Assembly: GCF_007667275.1 (NCBI RefSeq)
Contig: NZ_VDQT01000003.1
Coordinates: forward strand, 1 to 64,000
Reading direction: 5' to 3'
Length of the DNA: 64,000 nt
Origin: Stenotrophomonas rhizophila
GTDB lineage: Bacteria; Pseudomonadota; Gammaproteobacteria; Xanthomonadales; Xanthomonadaceae
Within the stretch, counting starts at the first letter, position 1; the number at the start of each line of letters is the position of its first letter. Of the stretch, positions 53,219 to 62,778 are shown piece by piece. The position numbers and the translations under genes were made by a program. Below the pieces are notes generated by a model. The model was not told the origin of the DNA, did not search any database, and saw only the letters and a program-made list of their open reading frames with translations.

Positions 53219-56200
53219 ATGGCAACGGTCGGGCGGTGGAGCTGGAAGGGAATCCTGGGCGTGGCGCTCGTCGCCGGCCTGGCACTGGGCATCGGCGGCT
53301 GCAAGCGCAACGACAGCGGCCAGCTGCCCCCCGCGTCGGGCGCGCCGATCACCGCCAAGGCCGAAGCGGTTACCGGATTCACCCTGCTCCGGGCCTTCCC
53401 CGACCAGAAGAGCGACGGCCTGTCGCTCGCGCTGGAGTTCTCGCGGCCGCTGGTCGGCACCCAGGATTTCGACACACTGGTCCGCTTCGGTGAGAAGGTC
53501 GGCACCGAGGACAGCAGCTGGACCCTGTCCGACGACGGCAGGACCCTGCGCTACCCCTTCGTCGAGGCGGCCAGGGAGTACACCCTGATCGTCTCGCCGG
53601 ACCTGCTCGCCGCTGACGGCAGCCGGATCGGCAAGGAACTGCGCCAGAAGGTCTTCAGCGGCGAGCTCAAGCCGGTGGCCGGCTTTGCCTCGCAGGGCAG
53701 CGTGCTGCCGGCGCGCGACAGCCGCGGCCTGCCGGTGGTGTCGGTCAACGTGGGCGAAGTGGACGTGGAGTTCCTGCGCGTGCGCGAGAAGCAGCTGCCA
53801 AGCTTCTTCAGCCAGTACCAGCGCGGCGGACGCCGTGGCAGCTGGGAGCTGGACAGCGAATACGGCGACAAGACCCCCATGTCGCAGCTGGCCGAGCCGG
53901 TGTACGTCAACCGCTTCGTGCTGGGCGGCAAGCAGAACGAGCGCGTGCTCACCTACCTGCCCACCCAGGACATCAAGGAACTGCAGGAACCGGGCCTGTA
54001 CTTCGCGGTGATGAAGCGCAGTGGCTCGTTCGACAGCGAGTTCGATACCGCCTTCTTCACCGTCAGCGACATCGGCCTGCACACCCGCGCCTACAAGGAC
54101 ACCCTGTTCGTGCACACCGCCTCGCTGCAGAGCGGCGCGGCGTTGAAGAAGATCGACCTGCGCATCCTCGACGCCAAGGGCGAAGTGGTGCTCAAGGGTG
54201 CGACCGACGGCAATGGCAATGCGCTGCTGAAGTACACCCTGGATGCGGGCCACGTGCTGATCGCCAGCAGCGGCCCGGATACCTCGATGCTGCCGTTCAA
54301 CCAGCCGGCGCTGGACCTGAGCGAGTTCGCCGTGGCCGGCCGCGACAACGCCTGGTTCGATGTGTTCGCCTGGTCGGGGCGCGATCTGTACCGCCCCGGT
54401 GAAACCGTGCGCATCTCCGCGCTGCTGCGCGACAACGACGGCAAGCCGGTCAAGCCACAACCGGTGTTCCTGCGCCTGAAGCAGCCGGACGGCAAGACGT
54501 TCCGCGAAACCCGCCTGCAGCCCGGCGACCAGGGCTACCTGAGCTTCGAGCAGACCATCCCGGTCGAAGCGCCGACGGGTCGCTGGCAGGTCGAATTCCG
54601 CACCAACCCGGCCAGCAAGGAAGCGATCCAGGGCATGACCCTGCGCATCGAGGAGTTCCTGCCCGAGCGCATGAAGCTGGACCTGGACAGCCCGCAGAAG
54701 ACCCTCAAGCCAGGCGAGCCGCTCAAGCTGCAGGCCGATGCCGCGTACCTGTACGGCGCCCCGGCCGACGGCAACCGCTTCACCGCGCGCCTGGCCGTGG
54801 CCGCCGAGCAGTCTCCGGTGGAATCGCTGCCGGGCTATTTCTTCGGCGACCCGACGCTCGAACTGCCGCGCGAAGCGCGCGACGTGATCGACACCGAATT
54901 CCCGGCCGACGGCAGGCTTCGGCAGGACGTGGCCCTGCCGGCCGAGGTCAAGGCCAGCGCGCCGGTGGCCGTGGTGCTGTCGGGCAGCGTGTATGAAACC
55001 GGCGGCCGCACGGTCAGCCGTACCCTGAAGCGGGTGCTGTGGCCGGCCCCGGTGCTGGTCGGCGTGCGCCCGTTGTTCAACCCGGAAGATGGCGCCGACG
55101 CCAACAGCAACGCGCGCTTTGAAGTGATGCGCGTGGACGCGGCCGGCAAGCCGCAGCCAGGCAAGGGCCTGAAGGTCACCCTGGTGCGCGAACTGCGCGA
55201 CTACCACTGGACCTTCAACGACAACCGCTGGGATTACGACTTCAGCCGCCGCTTCGAGAACAAGGAATCCCGCACGGTCGACGCCGGCAGCGCCGCAGTG
55301 GGCGTGGACTTCCCGGTGGAGTGGGGCGAGTACCGGCTTGATGTGTTCGATCCGGCCACCGGGCTGACCAGCCGCTACCCCTTCCACGCCGGCTGGAGCT
55401 GGAACGACGAGAACCGCGGCCTGGATGCACGCCCGGACAAGATCAAGCTGGCCCTGGACAAGACCGGCTACAAGGCTGGCGACAAGGTGCGGGTCACGGT
55501 CACTCCGCCGCACGCCGGCAAGGGCGTGCTGATGGTTGAGAGCGACAAGATGCTGTACGTGCAGGAGATCGACGCCAAGCCCGGCAGCACCTTCGACATC
55601 CCGGTCACCGCCGAATGGGAACGCCACGACGTCTACATCACCGCGCTGGTGTTCCGCGGCGGCAGCGCACCCAGCAAGATCACCCCGGCCCGCGCGGTCG
55701 GCGTGGTGCATGTGCCGATGGAGCGCAAGGCGCGCAACGTTGCCGTGGGCCTGTCCGCGCCCAAGCAGATGCGACCGGAGCAGACGCTGCCGGTCACGGT
55801 CAGCGCGCCGCAGCTGGCCGGCAAGCTGGCGCACGTGACGGTGTCGGCCGTGGACGTCGGCATCCTCAACATCACCCGCTTCCCGGTGCCGGATGCGGCC
55901 GGGCATTTCTTCGCCCAGCGTCGGCTGGGCGTGGATGCCTATGACATCTACAGCCGCGTGATCGAAAGCTTCGACGGCAGCAGCGGCAAGCTCAAGTTCG
56001 GCGGCGACATGGCCCTGGCGGCGCTGCCGCAGGCCAAGCGCCCCACCGCGCGGGTGCAGACCGTGGACCTGTTCTCCGGCCCGGTGAAGCTGGACGCCAG
56101 GGGCATCGCCCGGATCGCGCTGAAGGTGCCGGACTTCAACGGCACCCTGCGCGTTTCCGCGCTGGTCTATTCCGACGACCAGTACGGCAAGCGCGACATC

Positions 56201-58129
56201 GAAACCGTGGTGCGCGCACCGATCCTGGCCGAAGCCAGCATGCCGCGCGTGCTGGCGCCGGGCGACCGCAGCACGGTCACCCTGGACGTGCAGAACTTCA
56301 CCGGCAGGCCCGGCGAGTTCAAGGTGCAGGTCGATGGCATCGGGCCGCTGACCCTGGGCGAACCCGGCCGCACGCTCAAGCTCAACGCCGATGCCAAGAG
56401 CACGCTGAGCTTCCCGCTCACCGCGCGCGAAGGCTATACCGTGGCCAAGGTGCGGGTGCGGGTGGACGGCAACGGCTTCAAGGTCGACCGCCGCTACGAC
56501 CTGCCGGTGCGCGCCGCGTGGCCACAGGTGCTGCGCGCGCAGACCCGCACGCTGGACCCGCTGGCCGACGTGGAACTGGGCGCCGGCCTGGCCGATGGCC
56601 TGATGGACGATTCGGTCACCGCGCGCATGCTGGTCAGCGCGCTGCCGCCGATCCCGTTCGCCAGCGCACTCGACGGCGCCCTGAAGTATCCCTATGGCTG
56701 TGCCGAGCAGACCACCAGCAAGGGCTACGCCGCGCTGATGCTGGATGAAGCCACCTCGGCCATGCTCGGCGCCGATGGCCTGGATGCCAAGGCCCGCCGC
56801 GAGCGCATGGAAGGCGCGTTCGGCAGGCTGGCCTCGATGCAGGTGGCCAACGGCAACTTCTCGATGTGGGGCGACGATGGTTACGTCAATCCGTGGCTGA
56901 CCCCGTACGTCGCCGAGTTCCTGCTCGATGCCAAGGACGCCGGCTTCGCCGTGCCCGACGGTGTGCTGCAGAAGGCGCTCAACCGGCTCAGCGAGGACCT
57001 GCTGTCCGGCGGCAACCAGTTCTATGGCGAAGAGCGCCGCGAGAACCTGAAGTTCGCCAACCAGGCCTACTCGGGCTACGTGCTGGCACGCGTCAACCGC
57101 GCGCCGCTGGGTACCCTGCGTGCGCTGTACGACAACGAGCGCAGCAAGTCGCTGACCGGCCTGTCGCTGGTCCACCTGGGCATCGCGCTGTCACTGCAGG
57201 GTGACCACAAGCGCGGCGACGCGGCCATTGCCGCCGGCTTCGCCAAGCCCAGCAGCGAGCGTCCTCAGTACTTCGGTGATTACGGCAGCGCGGTTCGCGA
57301 CGACGCGCTGATGATCGCGCTGCTGCACGAGCGCAAGCTGTCCAAGCCGGCCTACGACGCACGCGCCGTGGAGCTGGGCCGGGCGCTGGATGCCCGGCGC
57401 AGCAACGGCTGGATGTGGCTGAGCACCCAGGAGCAGGTCGCCATCGCGCGCCTGGGCAAGGCGCTGGCCGCCAACCAGCAGAAGCAGGTATCCGGCGAGC
57501 TGGCCATCGGCGGCGAGGTGGAGGCCATTGCCGCGCGCCGCATGTTCGGCCGCAGCTTCGACTACGCCGCGCTGGCCAAGGGCGTGCGTTTCAGCCCGAA
57601 GGGCGAACCGCCGATGTTCGCCAGCCTGGAAGTGGCCGGCATTCCGCGCACCGCGCCGGAGCCCGACAGTCGCACCCTCGGCGTGGAGCGCAGCTGGTTC
57701 ACCACCGATGGCAAGCCGTGGACCCCGCGTGCGCTGAAGGAAGGCGAAGCGCTGATCGTGCGCGTCAGTGTCACCCCCAACGTGGACATGCCCGACGCGC
57801 TGCTGACCGACCTGTTGCCGGCCGGCCTGGAAATCGAGAACTTCAACCTGGGCGATGCCAAGCAGTGGGCCGACGTGGTGGTCGATGGGCTGCGCGTGGA
57901 AGACCGGGGCGAGGCGGCCACGCTGCGCCACGAGGAGTTCCGCGACGACCGTTACGTGGCCGCACTCAAGCTCTCGCGTGGAAGCACCGCCAAGGTGTTC
58001 TACCTGGTGCGTGCGGTCACCCCCGGCACCTACACGGTGCCGCCGCCGCTGGTCGAAGACATGTACCGTCCCGACCTGCGCGGGGTAGGGCGCAGCACCC
58101 CCACCACCCTGACGGTGGTCCAGCCGTGA
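53219..58129 (+). CDS. yfhM: Bacterial alpha-2-macroglobulin lipoprotein with thioester
   Basis: This 1636-residue protein is a periplasmic alpha-2-macroglobulin: a protease trap that ties itself covalently to attackers through a thioester. The N-terminus is a lipoprotein signal ending LGIGGC, followed by Lys, which allows outer-membrane sorting. The order is MG-type beta domains, a bait region (around YDFSRRFENKESRTVD is one candidate), then the thioester domain. The thioester motif is complete, YGCAEQTTSKGYA, with Cys1161 and Gln1164. The C-terminal receptor-binding-like domain follows. I chose ATG 53219 because AAGGAG sits 7 bases before it; ATG 53192 is open too. It lies 52 bases upstream of pbpC, the same pair as E. 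coli yfhM-pbpC. Confidence 0.93.
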   Translation: MATVGRWSWKGILGVALVAGLALGIGGCKRNDSGQLPPASGAPITAKAEAVTGFTLLRAFPDQKSDGLSLALEFSRPLVGTQDFDTLVRFGEKVGTEDSSWTLSDDGRTLRYPFVEAAREYTLIVSPDLLAADGSRIGKELRQKVFSGELKPVAGFASQGSVLPARDSRGLPVVSVNVGEVDVEFLRVREKQLPSFFSQYQRGGRRGSWELDSEYGDKTPMSQLAEPVYVNRFVLGGKQNERVLTYLPTQDIKELQEPGLYFAVMKRSGSFDSEFDTAFFTVSDIGLHTRAYKDTLFVHTASLQSGAALKKIDLRILDAKGEVVLKGATDGNGNALLKYTLDAGHVLIASSGPDTSMLPFNQPALDLSEFAVAGRDNAWFDVFAWSGRDLYRPGETVRISALLRDNDGKPVKPQPVFLRLKQPDGKTFRETRLQPGDQGYLSFEQTIPVEAPTGRWQVEFRTNPASKEAIQGMTLRIEEFLPERMKLDLDSPQKTLKPGEPLKLQADAAYLYGAPADGNRFTARLAVAAEQSPVESLPGYFFGDPTLELPREARDVIDTEFPADGRLRQDVALPAEVKASAPVAVVLSGSVYETGGRTVSRTLKRVLWPAPVLVGVRPLFNPEDGADANSNARFEVMRVDAAGKPQPGKGLKVTLVRELRDYHWTFNDNRWDYDFSRRFENKESRTVDAGSAAVGVDFPVEWGEYRLDVFDPATGLTSRYPFHAGWSWNDENRGLDARPDKIKLALDKTGYKAGDKVRVTVTPPHAGKGVLMVESDKMLYVQEIDAKPGSTFDIPVTAEWERHDVYITALVFRGGSAPSKITPARAVGVVHVPMERKARNVAVGLSAPKQMRPEQTLPVTVSAPQLAGKLAHVTVSAVDVGILNITRFPVPDAAGHFFAQRRLGVDAYDIYSRVIESFDGSSGKLKFGGDMALAALPQAKRPTARVQTVDLFSGPVKLDARGIARIALKVPDFNGTLRVSALVYSDDQYGKRDIETVVRAPILAEASMPRVLAPGDRSTVTLDVQNFTGRPGEFKVQVDGIGPLTLGEPGRTLKLNADAKSTLSFPLTAREGYTVAKVRVRVDGNGFKVDRRYDLPVRAAWPQVLRAQTRTLDPLADVELGAGLADGLMDDSVTARMLVSALPPIPFASALDGALKYPYGCAEQTTSKGYAALMLDEATSAMLGADGLDAKARRERMEGAFGRLASMQVANGNFSMWGDDGYVNPWLTPYVAEFLLDAKDAGFAVPDGVLQKALNRLSEDLLSGGNQFYGEERRENLKFANQAYSGYVLARVNRAPLGTLRALYDNERSKSLTGLSLVHLGIALSLQGDHKRGDAAIAAGFAKPSSERPQYFGDYGSAVRDDALMIALLHERKLSKPAYDARAVELGRALDARRSNGWMWLSTQEQVAIARLGKALAANQQKQVSGELAIGGEVEAIAARRMFGRSFDYAALAKGVRFSPKGEPPMFASLEVAGIPRTAPEPDSRTLGVERSWFTTDGKPWTPRALKEGEALIVRVSVTPNVDMPDALLTDLLPAGLEIENFNLGDAKQWADVVVDGLRVEDRGEAATLRHEEFRDDRYVAALKLSRGSTAKVFYLVRAVTPGTYTVPPPLVEDMYRPDLRGVGRSTPTTLTVVQP

Positions 58130-58181
58130 CCCTGCGCGGGCGCCGGCAGCTGCCGGCGTCCGCACCGCCGGCGGTGATGCA

Positions 58182-60557
58182 ATGAAGACCGTTCTTCCCC
58201 GACTGCGCTGGACCCGCTGGCGGCCCTGGCTGTGGCCGGCACTGCGCTGGGGTACGGCGGCGCTGCTCGCGCTGCTGCTGGTGCTGGACCTGGCGTTTCC
58301 GCCGCCGCTGCCGAAGCAGCGCGATACCAGCACGCTGGTGGTGGCCGGCGATGGCACGCCGTTGCGTGCGTTTGCCGACGCCGATGGCGTATGGCGCTAC
58401 CCGGCCACGGCAGACAGCGTTTCGCCGCTGTACCTGCAGGCCCTGCTGAATTACGAAGACCGCTGGTTCTGGCGCCACCCCGGAGTCAACCCGTGGGCGT
58501 TGCTGCGCGCCGGCAAGCAGTGGCTGCTGGAACGGCGGATCGTTTCGGGTGGTTCCACCCTGACAATGCAGGTGGCGCGCATCCTCGACCCGCACACGCG
58601 AACGCCGTGGGGCAAGGCCAAGCAGCTGCTGCGCGCGCTGCAGCTGGAGCTGCACCTGACCAAGGCGCAGATCCTGGCGCTGTACCTGGAGCGCGCGCCC
58701 TACGGCGGCACCATTGAAGGCGTCGAAGCGGCCAGCTGGGCCTACCTCGGCAAGCCAGCCGCGCAGCTGTCGCATGCCGAAGCGGCACTGCTGGCGGTGT
58801 TGCCGCAGTCGCCCAGCCGGTTGCGCCCGGACCGTCATCCGGAGGCGGCGCAGGCCGCGCGCGACAAAGTGCTCGAACGCATGGTCGCGCTGGGGGTATG
58901 GACGCGCGAGGAGGTCGACGATGCGCGCATCGAAGCGGTGGTGACCCGCGCGCTGCAGCCGCCGCTTCGCGCGGCCCTGTTGGCGCAGCGTCTGCATGCC
59001 GCGCAACCGCGCGCCGCGCGCATCCAGAGCACGTTGGACAGCGGGCTGCAGCGCACGCTGGAAGAGCGCGTGGCGTCCTACTTCTCGCAGCTGCCCGAAC
59101 GCACCTCCGCAGCGCTGCTGGTGGTGGACAACCGCACGCTGGAGGCGCGTGCCTACGTGGGTTCGGTGGCATTCGGCGACAAGCAGCGGCTGGGTCACGT
59201 GGACATGGTGCAGGCGTGGCGATCGCCGGGCTCCACGCTCAAGCCGTTCCTGTATGGCATGGCCATCGACGACGGCCTGATCCACTCCGAAAGCCTGATG
59301 GTGGATGCGCCGCAGAGCTTTTCCGGGTACCGGCCGGGAAACTTCGATGCGGCGTTCAACGGTCCGGTCAGTGCCGCCACCGCACTGCGGCTGTCGCTCA
59401 ACGTCCCGGCGGTGGACCTGCTGGACCGGGTCGGCCCGGCCCGCTTCGCCGCACGCCTGTCGCACGCCGGCATCACCCTGCGCTTTCCGCACGGCAGCGC
59501 TCCCAACCTGTCGCTGATCCTGGGCGGCACCGGCGCGCGGCTGGAGGATCTGGTGGGGACCTTCGCCGCATTCAACCGCAACGGCATCGCCGGTCGGGTG
59601 CGCTACACACCCGACGATGCGGTGATCGAGCGGCGACTGATGTCGCCGGGCGCGGCCTGGATCACCCGCGAAGTACTCGAATCGAATCCGCGTCCGGGCT
59701 ACGGCGCGGGCACGTTCGATGTCACTGGCCGCCCGCGAGTGGCCTGGAAAACCGGCACCAGCTACGGCTATCGCGATGCCTGGGCGATCGGCAGCACGCG
59801 CCACTACACGGTGGGCGTGTGGGTGGGGCGGCCGGATGGCACCCCGCTGCCGGGCCAGTACGGCGCGGTGACCGCGCTGCCGCTGATGTTCGAGGTGGTG
59901 GACAGCCTACCGCGCCAGCGTGGTGACGCCGCCGCCGCGCCACTGCCCGCCAACGTCACCCAGGCCGAGGTGTGCTGGCCCACTGGCGAGCGCGCCGACA
60001 GCACGCCAGCGGCGCTGTGCCGGCGACGGCTGCAGGCCTACATCCTCGATGACGTGGTGCCCCCCACGTTCGCCGAACGCGACGCGCGGCTGTGGCAGGC
60101 AGGGCGGCAGGCCTTCGACGTGGACGCGCGCACCGGCCTGCGGTTGTCACCGGAATGCAGCGAACCGCACCAGGCCGAGCGCCGTGAAATCGCACGCTGG
60201 CCAGCCTTGGTGTCGCCATGGTTGCCGCTGGCCCAGCGCCAGGCCGCGCAGCTGCCGGCGTTGTCGCCGGATTGCCGCGATGACGGCCGCAGCGGCTCGG
60301 GCAGCCTGCATATCGAGGGCCTCAACGACCGCGCCACGCTGGCCCGCGCGCCCAATGCCGAGCACGGCGTGCGCCTGCAGCTGCGCGCGCTGGGCAGCGA
60401 ACACGCGGTGGACTGGCTGCTGGACGGCCGCTGGATCGCGCGCAGCGAAGGCACGCGCAGCTTCCAGCGCGACTTCGACGAAGCCGGCGAGCACACGCTC
60501 ACCGCGCTCGCCGCCGACGGCGCCTGGACCCAGGTGCGGTTCCGGGTGCTTCGGTAG
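58182..60557 (+). CDS. pbpC: Penicillin-binding protein 1C
   Basis: PbpC is a bifunctional class A penicillin-binding protein. The 791-residue protein has a basic cytoplasmic tail, one membrane span (WGTAALLALLLVLDLAF), a GT51 transglycosylase domain (NYEDRWFWRHPGVNPWALL with the catalytic Glu, GGSTLTMQVARILDPHTRT), a transpeptidase domain with Ser in SPGSTLKPFLYGMAID, SLN in RLSLNVPAVDLLD, and KTG in AWKTGTSYGYRDAWAIG, and a C-terminal BiPBP_C domain (about 690-790). All catalytic motifs are present. Together with the alpha-2-macroglobulin it is proposed to repair the wall after protease or predator attack. Its TAG stop is part of a GTAG hairpin. Confidence 0.96.
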   Translation: MKTVLPRLRWTRWRPWLWPALRWGTAALLALLLVLDLAFPPPLPKQRDTSTLVVAGDGTPLRAFADADGVWRYPATADSVSPLYLQALLNYEDRWFWRHPGVNPWALLRAGKQWLLERRIVSGGSTLTMQVARILDPHTRTPWGKAKQLLRALQLELHLTKAQILALYLERAPYGGTIEGVEAASWAYLGKPAAQLSHAEAALLAVLPQSPSRLRPDRHPEAAQAARDKVLERMVALGVWTREEVDDARIEAVVTRALQPPLRAALLAQRLHAAQPRAARIQSTLDSGLQRTLEERVASYFSQLPERTSAALLVVDNRTLEARAYVGSVAFGDKQRLGHVDMVQAWRSPGSTLKPFLYGMAIDDGLIHSESLMVDAPQSFSGYRPGNFDAAFNGPVSAATALRLSLNVPAVDLLDRVGPARFAARLSHAGITLRFPHGSAPNLSLILGGTGARLEDLVGTFAAFNRNGIAGRVRYTPDDAVIERRLMSPGAAWITREVLESNPRPGYGAGTFDVTGRPRVAWKTGTSYGYRDAWAIGSTRHYTVGVWVGRPDGTPLPGQYGAVTALPLMFEVVDSLPRQRGDAAAAPLPANVTQAEVCWPTGERADSTPAALCRRRLQAYILDDVVPPTFAERDARLWQAGRQAFDVDARTGLRLSPECSEPHQAERREIARWPALVSPWLPLAQRQAAQLPALSPDCRDDGRSGSGSLHIEGLNDRATLARAPNAEHGVRLQLRALGSEHAVDWLLDGRWIARSEGTRSFQRDFDEAGEHTLTALAADGAWTQVRFRVLR

Positions 60558-60581
60558 GTGCCGACCGTTGCTCGGTACCTA
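60554..60581. repeat. SMAG-like hairpin ending two convergent genes
   Basis: GTAGGTGCCGACC-GTTGC-TCGGTACCTA at 60554-60581 is a GTAG-headed hairpin with a mostly paired stem (GGTGCCGA against TCGGTACC). On the plus strand it supplies the TAG of pbpC (60555-60557), on the minus strand the TAG (60579-60581) of the opposing gene. Confidence 0.82.
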
Positions 60582-61358
60582 TTCCTTCGGGTAGACCGCC
60601 ATCACCGCGCAACCCGGACGCGCAAAGCGCGGTGTATACGAGCGTCCATCGTTCTCGATGCCGGTGGATTGCATCACGATCCGGTCGCCCGGATTGCCGC
60701 AGATCAGCCCGTTCTGGAAGCCGGACTGGAAGTCCACCTCGGTGGCGCCGGCCAGGATGCTGCAGCTGGCGCCCAGCTCGACGCGGTAGTAGCGGTGGCC
60801 GCCGTTGCGGCGGGGATTGGTTTCCACCACCACCCCGCTGGGGTCTTCACTCCAGCCGCGAACATTACGGGTAGCAAAACAGAACTCGGGTGAGCCCTGG
60901 AAGGCTTGTCGCGCGCGGCTCGTCGCCGCCCCCTTGGCAGTCACGGTCACCGCCGGCAGCGTGGCCGCAAACTGACGGCTGCTCTCGCGCGCCACTTCGG
61001 CGAAGCTGCGGTTGTCCAGGACGCTGACCGCCGCCACCGGGCAGCTGCGCCCGTCCACCACCAGCCGCTCGCTGGGGCGACCGCAGGCCCAGCCATCCGG
61101 CGCGTCCAAGCGGACCTGCCCGGCGTCGTTGACGCCCGGGCAGGCCGTTGCGAAGTCCAGGCGGTACGCCTGGCCGTTGCTTCCGAGTACCGCGATGGCC
61201 TCCGGGCTGGCCTGCTCCATCTGGCGTACCGCGCGGGCGTCCAGGCAATGCGGGGCAGGGGGCGTGCGCGCGTCCGGTGCGGGTGACGGCTGGGCCACCG
61301 TGGTGGCGGAGGCAAACAGGGCAGCGACCAGCGGCGCACGAAGCAGGGTCAGGGTCAC
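60579..61358 (-). CDS. Secreted cysteine-containing protein with two copies of one module
   Basis: This 259-residue protein starts at a GTG (61358) behind AAGGA and has a signal peptide (LTLLRAPLVAALFASATTVAQ). The mature part contains two related modules. Each has four cysteines in the same order: CLDARAVRQM, ACPGV, WACGRP and SCPVAAV in the first (about 37-110), and CFATRNVRGW, SCSIL, ICGNP and GCAVMAV in the second (about 158-255). Spacing and neighbours (C-x-A-R-x-V-R, CG-x-P-x-x-R) match, so it is an internal duplication. The module resembles the DUF6491-type proteins of Xanthomonads, from memory. Function is unknown; disulfides in the periplasm are likely. A longer frame upstream (to 61406) lacks a signal. 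Confidence 0.78.
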   Translation of the reverse strand: MTLTLLRAPLVAALFASATTVAQPSPAPDARTPPAPHCLDARAVRQMEQASPEAIAVLGSNGQAYRLDFATACPGVNDAGQVRLDAPDGWACGRPSERLVVDGRSCPVAAVSVLDNRSFAEVARESSRQFAATLPAVTVTAKGAATSRARQAFQGSPEFCFATRNVRGWSEDPSGVVVETNPRRNGGHRYYRVELGASCSILAGATEVDFQSGFQNGLICGNPGDRIVMQSTGIENDGRSYTPRFARPGCAVMAVYPKE

Positions 61359-61440
61359 GATGCAGTCCTTGCAGTGGGATCGGCCCGACCTTAGCACTGC
61401 CGGCAATGCGATTGCATTGCCGGCGGATTACCGGGTGACG

Positions 61441-62043
61441 TTATTCTCCGATCCAGCCTTCGAGCAGGTCGGCAAACTCGTCGGCGTGCTCTTCTTCCTG
61501 GGCCAGGATTTCCTCGAGGATCCGCTTGGTGGTGGTGTCCTTGTCGCCAACGAAATTGATCATTTCGCGGTAGCTGTCGATGGCGATGCGCTCGGCGATC
61601 AGGTTCTCGCGGACCATGTCGCGCAGGTCGCTGCCTTCCTTGTATTCGGCATGGGAGCGCCGGGTCAGCGTGTCGGGATTGAGGTCGGGTTCGCCGCCCA
61701 GCTGCACGATGCGCTCGGCCAGCTTGCCGGCATGCGCCTGTTCCTGCTGCGCGTGCTCGAGGAATTCGCCCTTGACCGCATCGGCCAGCATGCCCTTGGC
61801 CACGAAGTAATGACGGTAGTAGCGCAGCACGCAGACGTACTCGGTGGCCAGCGCATCGTTGAGCAGCTTGATCACCGCCTCGCGGTCGGCGCTGTAGCTG
61901 TCGGTGATGGCGCCATCTTCGATGTCCTTGCGCGCCCTGGCACGCAGGGTCGCGGTATCGCTGATGCCGGGCGGCCGGCTCCCGTGCGGGGCGGCGCCTT
62001 CGTTGGAGGTCGGGTTGGGGTTCTGCTTGGCTGGCTTTGACAT
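61441..62043 (-). CDS. Bacterioferritin-like (ferritin superfamily) protein
   Basis: This 200-residue protein is a four-helix ferritin-like iron protein. Di-iron ligand positions are visible: Glu in ALATEYVCVLRYYRHYF, E-x-x-H in GEFLEHAQQEQAHAGKLAE, Glu in ENLIAERIAIDSYREMI, and E-x-x-H in EEILAQEEEHADEFADLL. A disordered Pro/Asn-rich head of about 45 residues precedes the fold, unlike classic 160-residue bacterioferritins. The haem-ligand Met of Bfr is not obvious, so it may be a haem-free relative. The gene sits 30 bases upstream of a peroxiredoxin gene's stop... both are on the minus strand, which suggests a shared oxidative or iron-stress role. Confidence 0.87.
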   Translation of the reverse strand: MSKPAKQNPNPTSNEGAAPHGSRPPGISDTATLRARARKDIEDGAITDSYSADREAVIKLLNDALATEYVCVLRYYRHYFVAKGMLADAVKGEFLEHAQQEQAHAGKLAERIVQLGGEPDLNPDTLTRRSHAEYKEGSDLRDMVRENLIAERIAIDSYREMINFVGDKDTTTKRILEEILAQEEEHADEFADLLEGWIGE

Positions 62044-62073
62044 GGCTGGCCGGGGTCCTCTGTTGCGGTGGGA

Positions 62074-62556
62074 TCAGCTGGGCAGGTGCTCCAGCACGTA
62101 CTGGGCCGAAGACACCTCGAACGTGCCGGGCGCTTCGACGAAGGTTTCGCGTACCACGCCGTCTTCCACGTACAGCGCGAAGCGGCGCGAGCGCATGCCC
62201 ATCCCGGAACTGCTGGCATCCAGTTCCAGGCCGAGCGCGCGGGTGAAGTCGCCGTTGCCGTCGGACAACAGCTGCAGGCCATCGGGCACCTGCTGGCTCT
62301 CGCCCCAGGCTTTCATCACGAACGGATCGTTGACCGCCATGCAGAACACGTCGATGCCGCGCTGGCGGAAATCGGCGAAGTGCTCAATGTAGCCGGGCAG
62401 GTGGCGCGCCGAGCAGGTCGGGGTGAAGGCGCCGGGCACGGCGAACAGCACCGCCTTGCGGCCGTCGAACAGCGCGGCGGTGTCCAGCGTTTCCATGCCC
62501 TCGCGGATGCGCTTGAGGGTGACTTCGGGAATGCGGTCGCCAACGTGGATGGTCAT
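62074..62556 (-). CDS. Peroxiredoxin, Prx5 type
   Basis: This 160-residue protein is a Prx5-group peroxiredoxin that reduces H2O2 and alkyl hydroperoxides in the cytoplasm. The peroxidatic Cys lies in VPGAFTPTCSARHLPGY, and the Arg and Thr of the active site are in RSRRFALYVEDGVV and that loop. There is no fused glutaredoxin domain, unlike the Haemophilus type. I chose the ATG at 62556, behind GGAG (CACCAGGAGCTCCC); the frame continues 18 codons upstream without family sequence. It lies directly upstream of the ferritin-like gene on the same strand, with 30 bases between them. Confidence 0.93.
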   Translation of the reverse strand: MTIHVGDRIPEVTLKRIREGMETLDTAALFDGRKAVLFAVPGAFTPTCSARHLPGYIEHFADFRQRGIDVFCMAVNDPFVMKAWGESQQVPDGLQLLSDGNGDFTRALGLELDASSSGMGMRSRRFALYVEDGVVRETFVEAPGTFEVSSAQYVLEHLPS

Positions 62557-62778
62557 GGGAGCTCCTGGTGCAGGGAAAGGGTAGACAGGGCCATGGGAGG
62601 GCCGCGTCAAAGGATTGAAAATCGCCTGTTCATTCCCATCTGGCCACCGTACCCGGGCCTGACGGCCGCAGCATTGCGCAGGATCAGCCGCCGATCACGG
62701 CATGGGGGTGCCCAGCCGCTAGAATTGCGGGCATGGTCCCCGCCGGCGCGGGTGGCCGAACCTATTCGAGGTGTATGG

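Noticed and set aside
51896..57175. Open frame of 1759 codons on the minus strand opposite acnD's end, prpF and the alpha-2-macroglobulin
   Set aside because: It lies opposite genes with complete, recognisable motifs. Long antisense frames are expected where GC is high at third codon positions, and its translation is low-complexity with no family signs.
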